Below are positions 21,337 to 31,394 of a stretch of 64,000 bases of DNA, one piece after another. The stretch spans positions 33,806,441 through 33,870,440 of the forward strand of contig NC_080181.1 in the NCBI RefSeq assembly GCF_950295315.1, given 5' to 3'. The position numbers and the translations under genes were made by a program. The stretch is from Erinaceus europaeus. Lineage: Eukaryota > Chordata > Mammalia > Eulipotyphla > Erinaceidae. The notes below the pieces were generated by a model that was given only the letters and a program-made list of their open reading frames with translations, did not search any database and had not been told where the DNA came from. The number at the start of each line of letters is the position of its first letter. Positions within the stretch are counted from its first letter, which is position 1.

Positions 21337-21795
21337 GGAAAGTTTATGGCAACCCTGCATTTAAAAAAAATCAGTGACATTTTTCTGACAGCATTATTCA
21401 TGTACTGGGAGTTCAGTGACTGCACGGCTCCTCTAGCATTCCCAGCAGCTTTTTTTTTTTAATCTTTCCTTTCTTAGAAGAAAATAGAGAAAGTGGCAGC
21501 ACTGCTCTACTGTTTCTGACCCTCTCCCTGCCCACCCTCTCACCCTACCCTCAACTGAAGATCAAGGGTATAAGCCTGGATTCTTGCTCATGGTAAAGTG
21601 TGAGCTCAGCCTGGTGCACCACTACTCACCCCTAGATGGGATCTTGATTACACAATAGGCTACAGCAGTGTAAATAGAACTTTCACATGTACTGGGTAAC
21701 CAAAACATGTGCGCGGCTCAATTTAGTGCAGTATTTACTTTATTGTGGTGGTCTGCACAGAACTCACAGTATCTCGGAGATAGATACCTGTCCAT
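21235..21795. mobile_element. Tigger-type (Tc1/mariner) DNA transposon fossil
   Basis: The left part has 'aagtttatggcaaccctgc' and 'tttttctgacagcat', and the right part has 'ggctacagcagtgtaaatag', 'tactttattgtggtggtctg' and the end 'tatctcggagatagatacctg'. These match my memory of the Tigger1 family. A poly-T run (21306-21330) and a reversed SINE (21450-21640) interrupt it. No transposase is left. Confidence 0.62.
21450..21640 (-). repeat. SINE inside the Tigger fossil, reverse
   Basis: Poly-T start, 'gtggcagcactgctctactg', 'gattcttgctcatggtaaag' and 'cctggtgcaccactactcacccc'. Confidence 0.6.
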
Positions 21796-22186
21796 ATAAT
21801 GCTGGAAAGGAGTAGTGGGTGTCTGATTACGGTGACTGTGCAAGGCTATCAGCTATCAGCGTGGCCTGCTTTGGCAGGCCATGGGGATCAGCTGAAACCG
21901 CATTCCTGCCTCGCCTTTGTGCTCACACAACAAAGACTTTCCTTGAATACAAGTGGGATGTTAAGGGGGAGTGTATACTCTATTCAGTGAAAGTCCTTGC
22001 TAATCATTTTTGTTGTTTTTCTGGGTAAAAGTGATCTTAAAGTCTCTTGGAGCCTGGTGATGACAAGATTTCTAATCTAGCTAAAAGACTTTTTTTTTTT
22101 TTTTGTAGATGGTGGGGTCTGGGTTAATAAGTAAACCTCAAATGGTTCCATGTTCCTGAGAGTTTTTTTGTTTTGTTGCTTACTAG

Positions 22187-22300
22187 GTGTGGAATTGTCT
22201 TGTATCATTACGGACACACAGACGAGAGACCCCAGGATTGAATGGAAGAAAATTCAAGATGACCAAACCACATATGTGTTTTTTGACAACAATATTCAGG
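22187..22300 (+). CDS. JAM3: JAM3 exon 3: first half of Ig domain 1
   Basis: The 114-bp exon reads [20 protein letters not shown] and continues to DNNIQ. It holds the first cysteine of the V-type Ig domain (LSC), the domain's core Trp (IEW) and the R-I-E tripeptide that JAM proteins use for cis-dimer formation. The acceptor is tactag and the donor is G|gtatgg, somewhat weaker than the others. The exon enters with two bases of a Ser codon and leaves one G, completed by exon 4. The following intron is the longest between JAM3 coding exons in the window (5.5 kb) and is full of SINEs, an old L1 and a REP-X copy. Confidence 0.94.
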
Positions 22301-23045
22301 GTATGGCACCTCTCCTTTGTAAACCAGGTGTCCAGAGACTGCAGGCCTCTGAATGGTCCTGAGTCTGTATGCATAATTGCAGTTTTGCTTTGTTCAATTT
22401 AGGAGAACCCCCCCCCCCCAACCAACACACATACACAGAAGAATAATGAGAATAGTATGTCAAACCTCTCTGTATCTAGCACTTAGCTTCACCAAATGTC
22501 AGGTCATTTGTTAGGAGTTTAATCTCTCCACAGCTCACCATTTTGAGATGTCAGAGTAAACAGTTTCTGAGTCTACCCTCTCCCTGTGACTTATCTGTGA
22601 CTGATATTTGAGTTACCAGATGGATCATATGGAGCAGGGAGGAGATAGCATGTAATTGCTGAGCATCTATTATGTGTTAGGCATTGACAAAACACTTGCT
22701 GGACAAGTTAGCAAGATCTTCTCCCCTGCTGGAATGGAACTAAGAGAGGCTGCTCTCAGACTCTAAGTTAGAGGCAGGGCAGTGGTCAGGGAGACTTCCT
22801 TAAAGTAACATTGAGGCAGAGCTTTGTAGAAAGGTTTAGTTAGCCAAGCAAGTTGGTGAGCATGAGGTGGACAGTGCATTTGAATCTGTGTGAGAATGTA
22901 GAGGCAGGAGGTAGCTTGACTCATTGGAGAAGAGCTGCTTGCCCACCGTAGCAGAGACTCACGGAGGGAAAGTTAGCTCAGGCTGGGAAGGTGTGCAGGT
23001 TCAGACAGGGAGTGAGTGCAGGTGAGAATGGACAGCTACCTGAAA
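22301..23045. other. JAM3 intron 3, first part, no named feature
   Basis: Ordinary intron with a short C-run near 22409. No feature is supported. Confidence 0.4.
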
Positions 23046-23312
23046 GGTTTTATTTTATTTTTTTTGTCTCCAGGGTCCTCACTGGGCCTTGGTGCTGGCA
23101 CTACGAATCCACTGCTCCTAGCGGCCATTTTTTCCCCATTTTATTGAATAGGACAGAGAGAACTTGAGACGGGAGGGGGAGACAGAAAGGGAGAAAGGAA
23201 GATAAACAGCTGCAGACCTGCTTCCCCAAGCATCTGCGGGGGGGGGGGGGGGGGGGGGGGAGCAGGGGTTTGAATTTTGATCCTTGCATGGGAAGCCACT
23301 TGGTCCCTGTTT
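23046..23312 (-). repeat. SINE-1 long form, reverse, with poly-G tract
   Basis: Reverse SINE-1 whose 'gcaggtggggagccggggg' stretch has become a run of 23 G (23238-23260). Confidence 0.85.
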
Positions 23313-23747
23313 GAGTCAGTTTGGATTGTTCTGGTTTATAGTTTAAGCATGATGTTGCTTCAGGGAGACTGAATTGACTGCTTTGTAGAGAAGCAAAACA
23401 GCTCTCAGAACCCAGGCAGAAGGTGCTGGCAGCCTGAGCTCAGGTCAAGCAGGGTAGCAACTGATGGAGGAGGAATTGATAGACATTGGCTGTGATGAGG
23501 GGAAGTGCGTGACTCAGACATGACCTCATTCTGACTGGGGGAAGGAATAAACTTGGGGCACAAATGCAGATGAGTTATAAGAGGGGAGATGTTAGACTTT
23601 TCAGAGAGGTCCGTAGTTGAGGTTTCAGAGATTTTATGGGAGAAAGAAACAAACAAATAAAAAACTGCTACGTTCATCATCTATTTGCATTGTTTTCTCA
23701 ATCTGTTAGAATCGCAGGCACTTAAAAATCTTTTTTTGTTTGTTTGT

Positions 23748-23935
23748 TTGGGGTCGGGTCGGGAGCTAGCTCACCTGGTAGTGTGTATTCCTCAGCAGAC
23801 TTGAGACCCTGGGTTTGAACCCCTGCACCATAGGTGGCACCAGGAGAACTTGATGGGTGGTGAGGCAGTGCTGAGGGCTCTCTCCCTTTCTCTCCACCCC
23901 TCTCCGTAAAATGAAAATACTAGACTGGGGAGGAA
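23748..23935 (+). repeat. SINE-4
   Basis: 'gggagctagctcacctggtag' head and 'ggtggtgaggcagtgctg' body; a short SINE-2-like piece follows to about 24020. Confidence 0.75.
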
Positions 23936-24344
23936 GGGAGAGAGAAAGGAGTATTTAATCTAGCAGGAATATCTTGTATACATATGACCATTGGTTTCAT
24001 TCCCTGGCACCATATTAAAACAGAGTTTGTTTTACCATAATTCTCCTCCCTCGTTTATTTTTGAAGAGCTGGAAATGTTATTCTGAAAAAAACAGATCAG
24101 TTTTCTCTGGCATCATGGGCTGTTCCCAATAAGTCTTGTACATGCAAATTTGATCATCAGAGAAACCAAGTGGGGATTTTCTTTTAAAGAACTTTCTGTG
24201 TCTGTGAATTAAATATCTTACTTTTAGCTGGAAGGGTGAGGATAATTTGGGCACCCAAAAATATTAAGGTTGGAGGAAGACATGAAGCCATTTGGTTTCT
24301 GCTGTGGCTTTCAGTGCAGGACTGCATTTTTCAGTTTTAGGTTT

Positions 24345-24595
24345 TAGTTTCCCTTCTTCCTTCTTTCCTTCCTTCCCTCTGTCCTTCTTCCTACTCTTCC
24401 TCCTCTCTGTCTCTCTCCCTTTCTCTTTTCATCCGTGTGTCTGTCACTACTAGGGCTTCAGTGCTCTGGCTGACTTTCAAGTAGAGAAAAAGAAAACGAT
24501 GACACGGCACTGAAGTCTGAAGAGGGCTAGGCTGACCCTAGGTCTCCACAGAACAAAGCAGGAACCCTTCCAGGCAAACTGCTTTGCTAACCTTC
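24345..24595 (-). repeat. SINE-6, reverse
   Basis: CT-rich start, 'ctagggcttcagtgctctgg' and 'tgacacggcactgaagtctg'; related copies at 36050 and 49690. Confidence 0.65.
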
Positions 24596-24667
24596 TAGTT
24601 AGCATTTCTTACATAACAAAGTTCTAATGCTTTGCTGAAGACGTTCTGTTTTGGGTGGGTAAGTGGG

Positions 24668-24797
24668 GGGGAAGGATGGATAGCATAATGGTTATGCAAA
24701 GAGACTCAAGCCTGAGGCTTTGAAATCCGAGGTTCAGTCCCCTGCACCACCCTAAGCCAGAGCTGAGCGTGCTCTGATTTAAAAAAAAAAAAAAAAG
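24668..24797 (+). repeat. SINE-5
   Basis: 'gatagcataatggttatgca', 'gaggttcagtcccctgc' and an A17 tail. Confidence 0.82.
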
Positions 24798-24861
24798 ACT
24801 TTCTGTTAGAAAAGTGCCTTTGGAAGTGTTCAGCCTCTATCATAAGAATTTTACTTGGCAG

Positions 24862-25010
24862 GTTTAATAATTAGCTGCTTCCTAACCAGAGTACTGCTTA
24901 GCTCTGGCTTATGGTGTTACCAAAGATTTAACCTGGGACAGCTTGGCTTTGGGGATAAAAGTTTGCTGTGTAAATATACCACTGTACTATCTCCTCAGCC
25001 CCAGCTTTTA
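24862..25010 (-). repeat. SINE-5, reverse
   Basis: 'accagagtactgcttagctc' to 'tactatctcctcagcccc'. Confidence 0.78.
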
Positions 25011-25012
25011 CT

Positions 25013-25033
25013 GTGTGTTTGTGTGTGTATGTC

Positions 25034-25065
<32 letters not shown>
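25013..25065. repeat. (GT)n microsatellite
   Basis: Interrupted GT repeat at the edge of a SINE-5. Confidence 0.9.
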
Positions 25066-25139
25066 ACTTTTCCCCTGACCACCTGTGCTCCTTTGTTATT
25101 TTCCAAACTCTTTATGCTTCTTTGAGTTACTATGACTTT

Positions 25140-25985
25140 TTATTCTTAAATTTAAAAAGGGTATAATTCATATACCATGCAAATCACTCCTTTAAAGTAT
25201 ATATACCTATATGGGTGTTATTATAGTCAACAGGATTTGCAACCATCACTACTATCAAATCCCAGAAAGTTTTTGCAGCCCCCACAGCAGTGCTGGGTGC
25301 ATTAGCAGTCGCTCCACATCAGCACTGCCTCCTTCTCTGGACAGTCAGTCTTTCTCTACGTATCAGCTCATTCTGGACACGTCATATAAGTGGAATCATA
25401 TCATATGTGCTTCTCTGTGTCTGACTTTTTTTTTTTTTTAGCATAGTGCTTCCAAGGCTTATCCATGTAGAATGTGCCAGAACTTCAATCCTTTTTATAC
25501 AGGTGAAAAAAATCCTTTGTATAAATTTATATCTACTGATGTAATGAATATTGACCCAGTTATCTGTGGATGTAAGTTTGGGTTGATTCTATTTTGGGGC
25601 TACTATTAGTAATATGGCTATTTATACATGCATGTATAAATATCTGTGTGAGCATAAGTTTCCATTTCTTGGTGATAAATAACAGTGCAGTTTTTTTTTT
25701 TTTTGTTTGTTTTAGAAACTGCAGCACTTTTTTCCCCAAAATGGCCACAGTATTTTATACTACTTTAGCAATATATCATCCACATTTTTTTCAACCTACA
25801 TTCTTACTAATGTAATTCTCCAGCTTTATGATTTTAGCTGTCTTGGTTGTGAAGTATATTCTTTTTACTTAGATTTACATTTCCCTGATGACAAAAACTG
25901 TTGAACACCATTCCATGTGCTTATTGGTCATTTTATATTTTCAGAGACATCAGTACTTTCATTTTAATTGGATTCTTTGTCTATT
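25140..25985 (-). repeat. Ancient L1 3' part, reverse
   Basis: Reverse of the L1 ORF2 end and 3' region ('gtggaatcatatcatatgtg', 'cttatccatgtagaatgtgcc', 'ggttgattctattttgg'). All frames are broken. Confidence 0.7.
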
Positions 25986-25995
25986 GTTGAGTTGC

Positions 25996-26112
25996 GGGTT
26001 CTTACTTATTTTTACTAGAGCACTGTTCAGCACTGGTTTCTGATAGTTCAGGAGATTGAACCTAGGGCTGTGGAGCCTCAACCATGAAAGTCTTTGCATT
26101 GCTACACCTGAG
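25996..26112 (-). repeat. SINE-5, reverse
   Basis: 'actagagcactgttcagcac' and 'tgaacctagggctgtggagcc'. Confidence 0.75.
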
Positions 26113-26885
26113 CTTGGAACATTCCTACTCATGACCATAGAATGTGAGCTTGGATCTACAGCAGGGATGCAGAGGTCACTTAGGCTCCTAAGCTGAATAT
26201 GGGCCCTAGATCACATCAACTCTATGAGGTTTACAGTCAATAATATTTATACCCCTTTCCCATATTTGGGAGCTACTCTGCTTTCCTCCCTGATCCAGCT
26301 TTCTGGTCCTTTTTCCAGCCATGACATCATCTCCCCAGACAGGAAAAAAAAAATAGCAACAAAAAACTAGTATAGCCACAGGCCCTTTGGAATATAACTA
26401 AAATATGCCAACCAAATGCCCCCCTACCTACCAAATGTCCCCCCACCCCCCCGCTCTTCATTTGCACTATTCCAGCCTTTAGATTCATGATTAGTCAACA
26501 ACTTGTTTGGCTTTATATGTTAACCCTTTTTTCAGCCACCAGATGCTAACATGATGCCAACCAGAATTCCCTGGACAGACAACCCCACCAATGTGTCCTG
26601 TAGCTCCAATTCCTCAGAACCCCATCCCACTAGGGAAAGAGGCAGGCTGGGAGTATGGATAGTTGTCAACACCCATGTTCAGTGAGGAAGCAATTACAGA
26701 AGCCAGACTTTCCACCTTCTGCATCCCACAATGACCTTGGGTCCATACTTTGGGAGGGTTAAAGAATAGGAAAGCTATCAAGGGGGAGTGGATGGGATAC
26801 AGAGTTCTGGTGGTGGGAGCTATGTGGAGTTGTACCCCTCTTATCCTATGGTTTTGTCAGTGTTTCCTTTTTATAAATGAAATTA
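26113..26885 (+). repeat. REP-X, long copy
   Basis: Starts in the block shared with the reversed copy near 5940 ('ggaacattcctactcatgacc'), then 'actagtatagccacaggccc', and ends 'tttcctttttataaatgaaa'. Together with 5158-6205 it defines a unit of at least 0.8-1 kb. Confidence 0.82.
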
Positions 26886-27014
26886 AGTTTTAGCATAACC
26901 ATTACTGTGTACCTCCTGCCCAATTGGAAATTCCTTATCTACTTTTGTTCTTAGTACTTTGTAAAATAAATTAAGAAAGTTATTTTTTCCTATTCATTAG
27001 ATTATCTTTTCTTT

Positions 27015-27152
27015 TGCCTTTTTTTTTTTTTTTTTTTTTACCCGACCACTGCTCAGCTGTGGTTTATGGTGGTGCAGAGGATTGAACCTGGGACTTTGGA
27101 GCCTCAGGCATGGGAGTCTCTTGAATAACCATTGTGTTGTCCACTTCCGCCC
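27015..27152 (-). repeat. SINE-5, reverse
   Basis: Poly-T then 'accactgctcagctgtgg' and 'tgaacctgggactttggagcc'. Confidence 0.78.
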
Positions 27153-27174
27153 CTGCCTGTGTCCTCTGAAACAC

Positions 27175-27302
27175 AAATTAAAAAAAATTTATTTTCAGAA
27201 CATTGTGTAGTTCTGCTTATGCTGGTGCTGGGGGTCATACCTGAGATCTTTGGTGCCTTACGCATGAAAGTCTTTTTGCATGTCCAATTATGCCCAGTCC
27301 AC
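27175..27302 (-). repeat. SINE-5, reverse, diverged
   Basis: 'ctgcttatgctggtgctggg' and 'ttacgcatgaaagtctttttg'. Confidence 0.65.
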
Positions 27303-27758
27303 AATTTTAAAAAATATTTGAGAATCCAGTACAGTTATCTGTGATGTCATTTTTATGAAATCTCAATAATCAAAGATCACTATGATTGATGCCCATTTTT
27401 CTAAGATCTCAGTAGTTTTAAATCTTTATTGTAAATGGCCTGAGGTAGAGTTCTAGCCTCATTCTTTTTTTCATGTCTATATCTAGTTGTCCCATTTATG
27501 GAATGCTGATTGGTTTTCAATGTTTGTTTGATTTTTTTCCCCTTTAATAGGAGGACCCCTGCTAGGAATGATGAAAAAGATATGAAATCCCTACTTTAAT
27601 AGCAGATGCATGAGATGCTAGTCACTGTTTTGGTCTAGTGGGTATTCTCAGAATACTCTGGTATGTGAAAAGAGAATTAGAAGCCATGTAATCAAATGTT
27701 GGCTCCAAAAGCAACCCCCTTTTTTAAGTGCCAGAGGTCTTAAAGCATCTTTGATGTC

Positions 27759-27759
<1 letters not shown>

Positions 27760-27790
<31 letters not shown>
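27760..27790 (+). promoter_or_regulatory. JAM3: (TG)15 tract at the JAM3 exon 4 acceptor
   Basis: Pure TG repeat ending 10 bp before exon 4, followed by TTTTCTACAG. On the transcript it is a UG repeat in the position of the polypyrimidine tract. UG repeats are known TDP-43 and CELF targets. Confidence 0.9.
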
Positions 27791-27793
<3 letters not shown>

Positions 27794-27800
27794 TCTACAG

Positions 27801-27953
27801 GAGATTTGGAAGGTCGTGCGGAAATCGTGGGGGTAACCTCTCTAAGGATCTGGAACGTGACCCGGACTGACTCAGCCTTTTATCGCTGTGAGGTGGTTGC
27901 TCGAAATGACCGCAAGGAAATTGACGAGATTGTCATTGAGTTAACAGTGCAAG
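27801..27953 (+). CDS. JAM3: JAM3 exon 4: second half of Ig domain 1
   Basis: The 153-bp exon reads [20 protein letters not shown] and continues through [10 protein letters not shown] to ELTVQ. The D-x-A-x-Y-x-C motif supplies the second cysteine of the first Ig domain, and NVT is an N-glycosylation sequon. The donor is gtaaga. The acceptor is unusual: a pure (TG)15 repeat runs up to position 27790 and only TTTTCTACAG separates it from the exon, so the normal pyrimidine tract is largely replaced by TG. Skipping this 153-bp exon would keep the frame (51 codons) but remove half of the Ig domain. Confidence 0.95.
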
Positions 27954-28199
27954 GTAAGAGCACACCCTCCCCCAGACTTGTGAGTCAGAATAAACCAACC
28001 CTATTTTCTTTTTCTGGAGCTGTCTCCCTGAGGGTGTCACACGACTTAGGGAGGAGAAGAGCTGAGACTGCTGAGGTGGGTAGGAGGTGAGAAGGGAAGT
28101 GGTGCTTCTGCCCCTTGCCTCCACCAGCTGTAGGAGGCGCTGCTCAGGAAGGTGGAGACATTAGCACCATGGGATGAAAAGAGGGAGCAGAGGCAGGCA

Positions 28200-28204
<5 letters not shown>

Positions 28205-28239
<35 letters not shown>

Positions 28240-28275
28240 CGCTCTCTCTCTCTCTCACTCTCTCGCTCTCTCTTC
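28205..28275. repeat. (CA)16 followed by (CT)n
   Basis: Compound microsatellite in JAM3 intron 4; the pyrimidine part lies about 80 bp before exon 5. Confidence 0.95.
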
Positions 28276-28355
28276 CTTGTTTGGGGAGTGGATTTCTTGA
28301 GGGCTTTGGTCATAGAACCGTGTTGCTGAGGTCCATCCTGATCTTTCTTCTGCAG

Positions 28356-28558
28356 TGAAGCCAGTTGCCCCCGTGTGCCGAGTTCCGAAGGCCGTGCCTG
28401 TAGGCAAGGCAGCCACACTGCACTGTCAGGAGAGCGAGGGCTACCCCCGGCCTTACTACAGCTGGTACCGCAACAACATGGTACTGCCAACCGACTCAAA
28501 AGCCAACCCCCGATTTAGAAACTCCTCTTTTCTCCTCAACTCTGAGACAGGCACTCTG
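28356..28558 (+). CDS. JAM3: JAM3 exon 5: linker and first part of Ig domain 2
   Basis: The 203-bp exon begins [17 protein letters not shown], the linker to the second (C2-type) Ig domain. It carries ATLHCQES with the first core cysteine, YSWYR with the core Trp, and a NSS glycosylation sequon near the end. The cysteine in PVCRV is one half of the extra disulphide typical of JAM domain 2; its partner is in exon 6. The acceptor is cttctgcag and the donor is gtaagc. The exon ends exactly after a Leu codon (phase 0). A (CA)n(CT)n block lies about 80-150 bp upstream in intron 4. Confidence 0.95.
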
Positions 28559-28754
28559 GTAAGCTCTCTGGGAGGTGAGGACAGACGTGTTTTTCCTGGG
28601 TAAGCGATGCTTGTTATGGGATGAACAGTTAGGAGAGGCTGTGAAATTTTAGAACATGGAGCCACAGATCCATTTCAGAGATTCTGCTGGGAAAATGACC
28701 CTGCCTGCCATTTATAAACAAGCATATTCAAACAGGCTGAAAGAAAGGACAAGT

Positions 28755-28880
28755 GGCCTAGAGCAAGCATGCCATGAATTCATGGAACCTGAGTCTCAAC
28801 CTTGGGACCACATATTATGGAGAAGAACTCTGGTTTCTTTCTCTCTTGCTCATAAAAGAAACCTTAATTTATTATTATTA
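28755..28880 (+). repeat. SINE-4-like, diverged
   Basis: 'gagcaagcatgccatgaatt', 'ctcaaccttgggaccacat' and an ATT-rich tail in JAM3 intron 5. Confidence 0.5.
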
Positions 28881-29054
28881 TTATTAGAAGAAGAAAGGGA
28901 AGCCAATAGAGTAAAAATATCTGAAGAGGGCTACCACACATTTGTAAAGAGGGTCCTGGTTTTAATAACTGGCTGTAAAAATCATAAGACCACCGGAGAG
29001 ACTTGAATTTTGATTGGTTCTCCACTACTTTAGCCACTATAGTGGCATTATAGT

Positions 29055-29155
29055 TGCACTTATTTATTAATGAGAGAGGGAAAGAGAATCAGAGTATCAT
29101 TCTGACACATTGTGATGCCAGGGATCAAACCCAAGACCTCCTCCCAGGCTGCCAT
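29055..29155 (-). repeat. SINE-2, reverse
   Basis: 'ttatttattaatgagagag', 'tgatgccagggatcaaaccc' in JAM3 intron 5. 29156-29636 is ordinary intron. Confidence 0.7.
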
Positions 29156-29564
29156 ATTGAAATATGTATGGATAATCTGGAGTTTGTTTCAAAATGACTT
29201 AGTAGTTAAGAGAGGTGGATGGAGGCATGGACCTTCCTGGTCCCTGGGCCTGGCTGAGTTCCCAGTACTCACTGGTCTCCTGACCCATGCAGCATCTCCA
29301 CATCTCCACCCAGGTGACCATGGACACTGTACTTGTATTGTCAGTGCTGCCCAAGGAATAAGCTTTTCACAGTGCCCCGTCTCTTGAGTATCTTCTGGTT
29401 GTTGCTCAGCTTTGATACCATCATGTATTTTGGGGGTATCTGAGCTCTCAGGCACATATGTCTGAAAAAATGCCAAAGAGCATCAGGGTTGGACAGGGAA
29501 CTGAAAGGAATCCAAGAATAGATGAAGCAGATATTCCATGCCTTTCTGGGCTCAGTGGGGGTAG

Positions 29565-29756
<192 letters not shown>

Positions 29757-30034
29757 TGAAGGATTTCTTCAGTTGGCTGGCATGTGAATAGAATAATTTA
29801 AATTTGTTAGACCATCCACTTATACAGCTGTTCTGCCATGGGTCAGCTTCCTTCTGGAACTAAATTTACCAAATCCACTTGGGTACATTGACAGGAAAGG
29901 TGAGAATATTCTGAGTTACAGCTAAATGACTAGTAAGTAGATCCTTGCATTATGTTAAATTTCTTCAGAATGACTTTCTGGTGTATCCTGGTGTTGGAAA
30001 CATGACTAATCATATATATATATAGGCATATGTA

Positions 30035-30160
30035 TATTATTATTTTTTTATTATTTTACCAGAACACTGCTCAGCTCTGGCTTATGGTGGTGCTAGGGAT
30101 TGAACCTGGCACATGGGAGCCTCAGGCATGAGTGTCTGTCTACTATCTACCCACCCAATC
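30035..30160 (-). repeat. SINE-5, reverse
   Basis: 'accagaacactgctcagctc' and 'tagggattgaacctggcac' in JAM3 intron 6. The rest of the intron to 30682 shows no feature. Confidence 0.8.
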
Positions 30161-30682
30161 ATGTGTCTTTTAACTGATAGAATTATGAAAACATAAGGCT
30201 GTGGAAGTTCTCAAAAAATTATCCAATTAAAACCATTAGGCTTATACCCCCTTCCTGTGACAGTCCCATCTCTAGGGTATTGGTTCTGCAAGGGAGGTGT
30301 TGAGGGCAGGATGGGACCAGTAGTAGTCAGACTCACGGAGGAGCTCTGAGTCTCTAGAGCACTGCTTTCCACACTTGCCTGATCACTAGGACCATTTGGA
30401 ATAACTTACACATACATACAGGGTTTTAGGCCTTTTATATAACACCCAACCCCCTTTAAGCAGCATTGGTATGACCATGTTTGAGCTCTCTAGTGATCTC
30501 ATTTTTTTTTTCAAGTTGAGATGAGGGATTATAGTATCCTCAATATCCTAAGCAAGAAAGAGTTGATGTCCTCACTTTCTTCTCTGAGGGCAGTCACAGA
30601 ATATAGGAAGGAGGCCCAGAAGGACGCAGCTCCTCAAATGACAGTGGGTGTCATCTCTCCCCTCAAACTGCCTTTTCTGCAG

Positions 30683-30812
30683 ATGACCTGAACATTGCTG
30701 GAATTATTGGGGGCATTCTGGTGGTCCTTGCCGTCCTGGCCCTGATCACAGTGGGCATCTGCTGTGCATACCGACGCGGTTACTTCATCAACAATAAGCA
30801 TGATGCCGAAAG
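30683..30812 (+). CDS. JAM3: JAM3 exon 7: stalk, transmembrane helix, start of tail
   Basis: The 130-bp exon encodes [20 protein letters not shown], continuing as [15 protein letters not shown]. This is a single membrane helix of about 22 hydrophobic residues followed by two cysteines and a basic stop-transfer patch. In JAM-C these membrane-proximal cysteines are known palmitoylation sites. The exon ends within a Ser codon (AG|T), corresponding to the phosphorylated Ser281 of human JAM-C. The acceptor is tctgcag and the donor is gtgagg. Intron 7 is only 88 bp. Confidence 0.95.
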
Positions 30813-30900
30813 GTGAGGCTGGCTTGAGTGGAAAGTGACAGGACTCAAGTCGGTATTACTATGGTAACAGTAGTCACGGAGCTACTCTTCTCTTTCCCAG

Positions 30901-30955
30901 TTACAAGAATGCAGGGAGGCCAGATGAAGTTAACTATATCAGGACAGATGAGGAG
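30901..30955 (+). CDS. JAM3: JAM3 exon 8: cytoplasmic tail
   Basis: The 55-bp exon completes the split Ser codon and reads YKNAGRPDEVNYIRTDEE. It encodes the middle of the short cytoplasmic tail. The Lys two residues after the split Ser corresponds to Lys283 of human JAM-C, reported as a ubiquitination site; that link is from memory of the family. The acceptor is ttcccag and the donor is gtaagt. The tail differs from the human one mainly around GRPDE. Confidence 0.94.
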
Positions 30956-31186
30956 GTAAGTGTCCCCTGGGATAAAAGATTTCCAAGTTATCTGCCAGAC
31001 ACTGAGCTCTGTAGCCCTGCACAGAAACAGATGTGCACACTTTTAAGAATGATGATTCCAGTTGATTTGTTTTACTGTAAATTCCTTGTTCAGGGATCTC
31101 ATGCCTTCAATTTGATGCTTCCGGTTACCCCACTAGGGCCCCTCTCAAGAGGATGACCATCTTCTAACTTTGAGTTGGTCTTTCAG

Positions 31187-31222
31187 GGTGACTTCAGACA
31201 CAAGTCGTCATTTGTGATCTGA
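31187..31222 (+). CDS. JAM3: JAM3 exon 9: tail end with PDZ ligand and stop
   Basis: The last 36 coding bases read GDFRHKSSFVI then TGA. The C-terminal FVI is a class II PDZ ligand, through which JAM proteins bind polarity and junction scaffolds such as PAR3 and ZO-1. The acceptor is tttcag. The exon continues into a long 3'UTR without another splice signal that I can support. Confidence 0.95.
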   Translation, partial: GDFRHKSSFVI

Positions 31223-31388
31223 AAACGGACAGTGTGACCAAGAGAACATGCAAATACCTCTACCAGAAACTCCTACAAGAGCAGCCCAGGAGCAAAGTGC
31301 CCTTGGACAGAGCTAGACACTCGTGCAAAAGCTTTTTGTTTTGGCCAAAGTTGACCACTACTCCTTTCTTACTTTAACAAGCCTCATG

Positions 31389-31394
31389 AATAAA
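31389..31394 (+). terminator. JAM3: Proximal AATAAA in JAM3 3'UTR
   Basis: A canonical hexamer lies 167 nt after the JAM3 stop codon and would give a very short 3'UTR if used. Usage cannot be judged from sequence alone. Confidence 0.4.
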
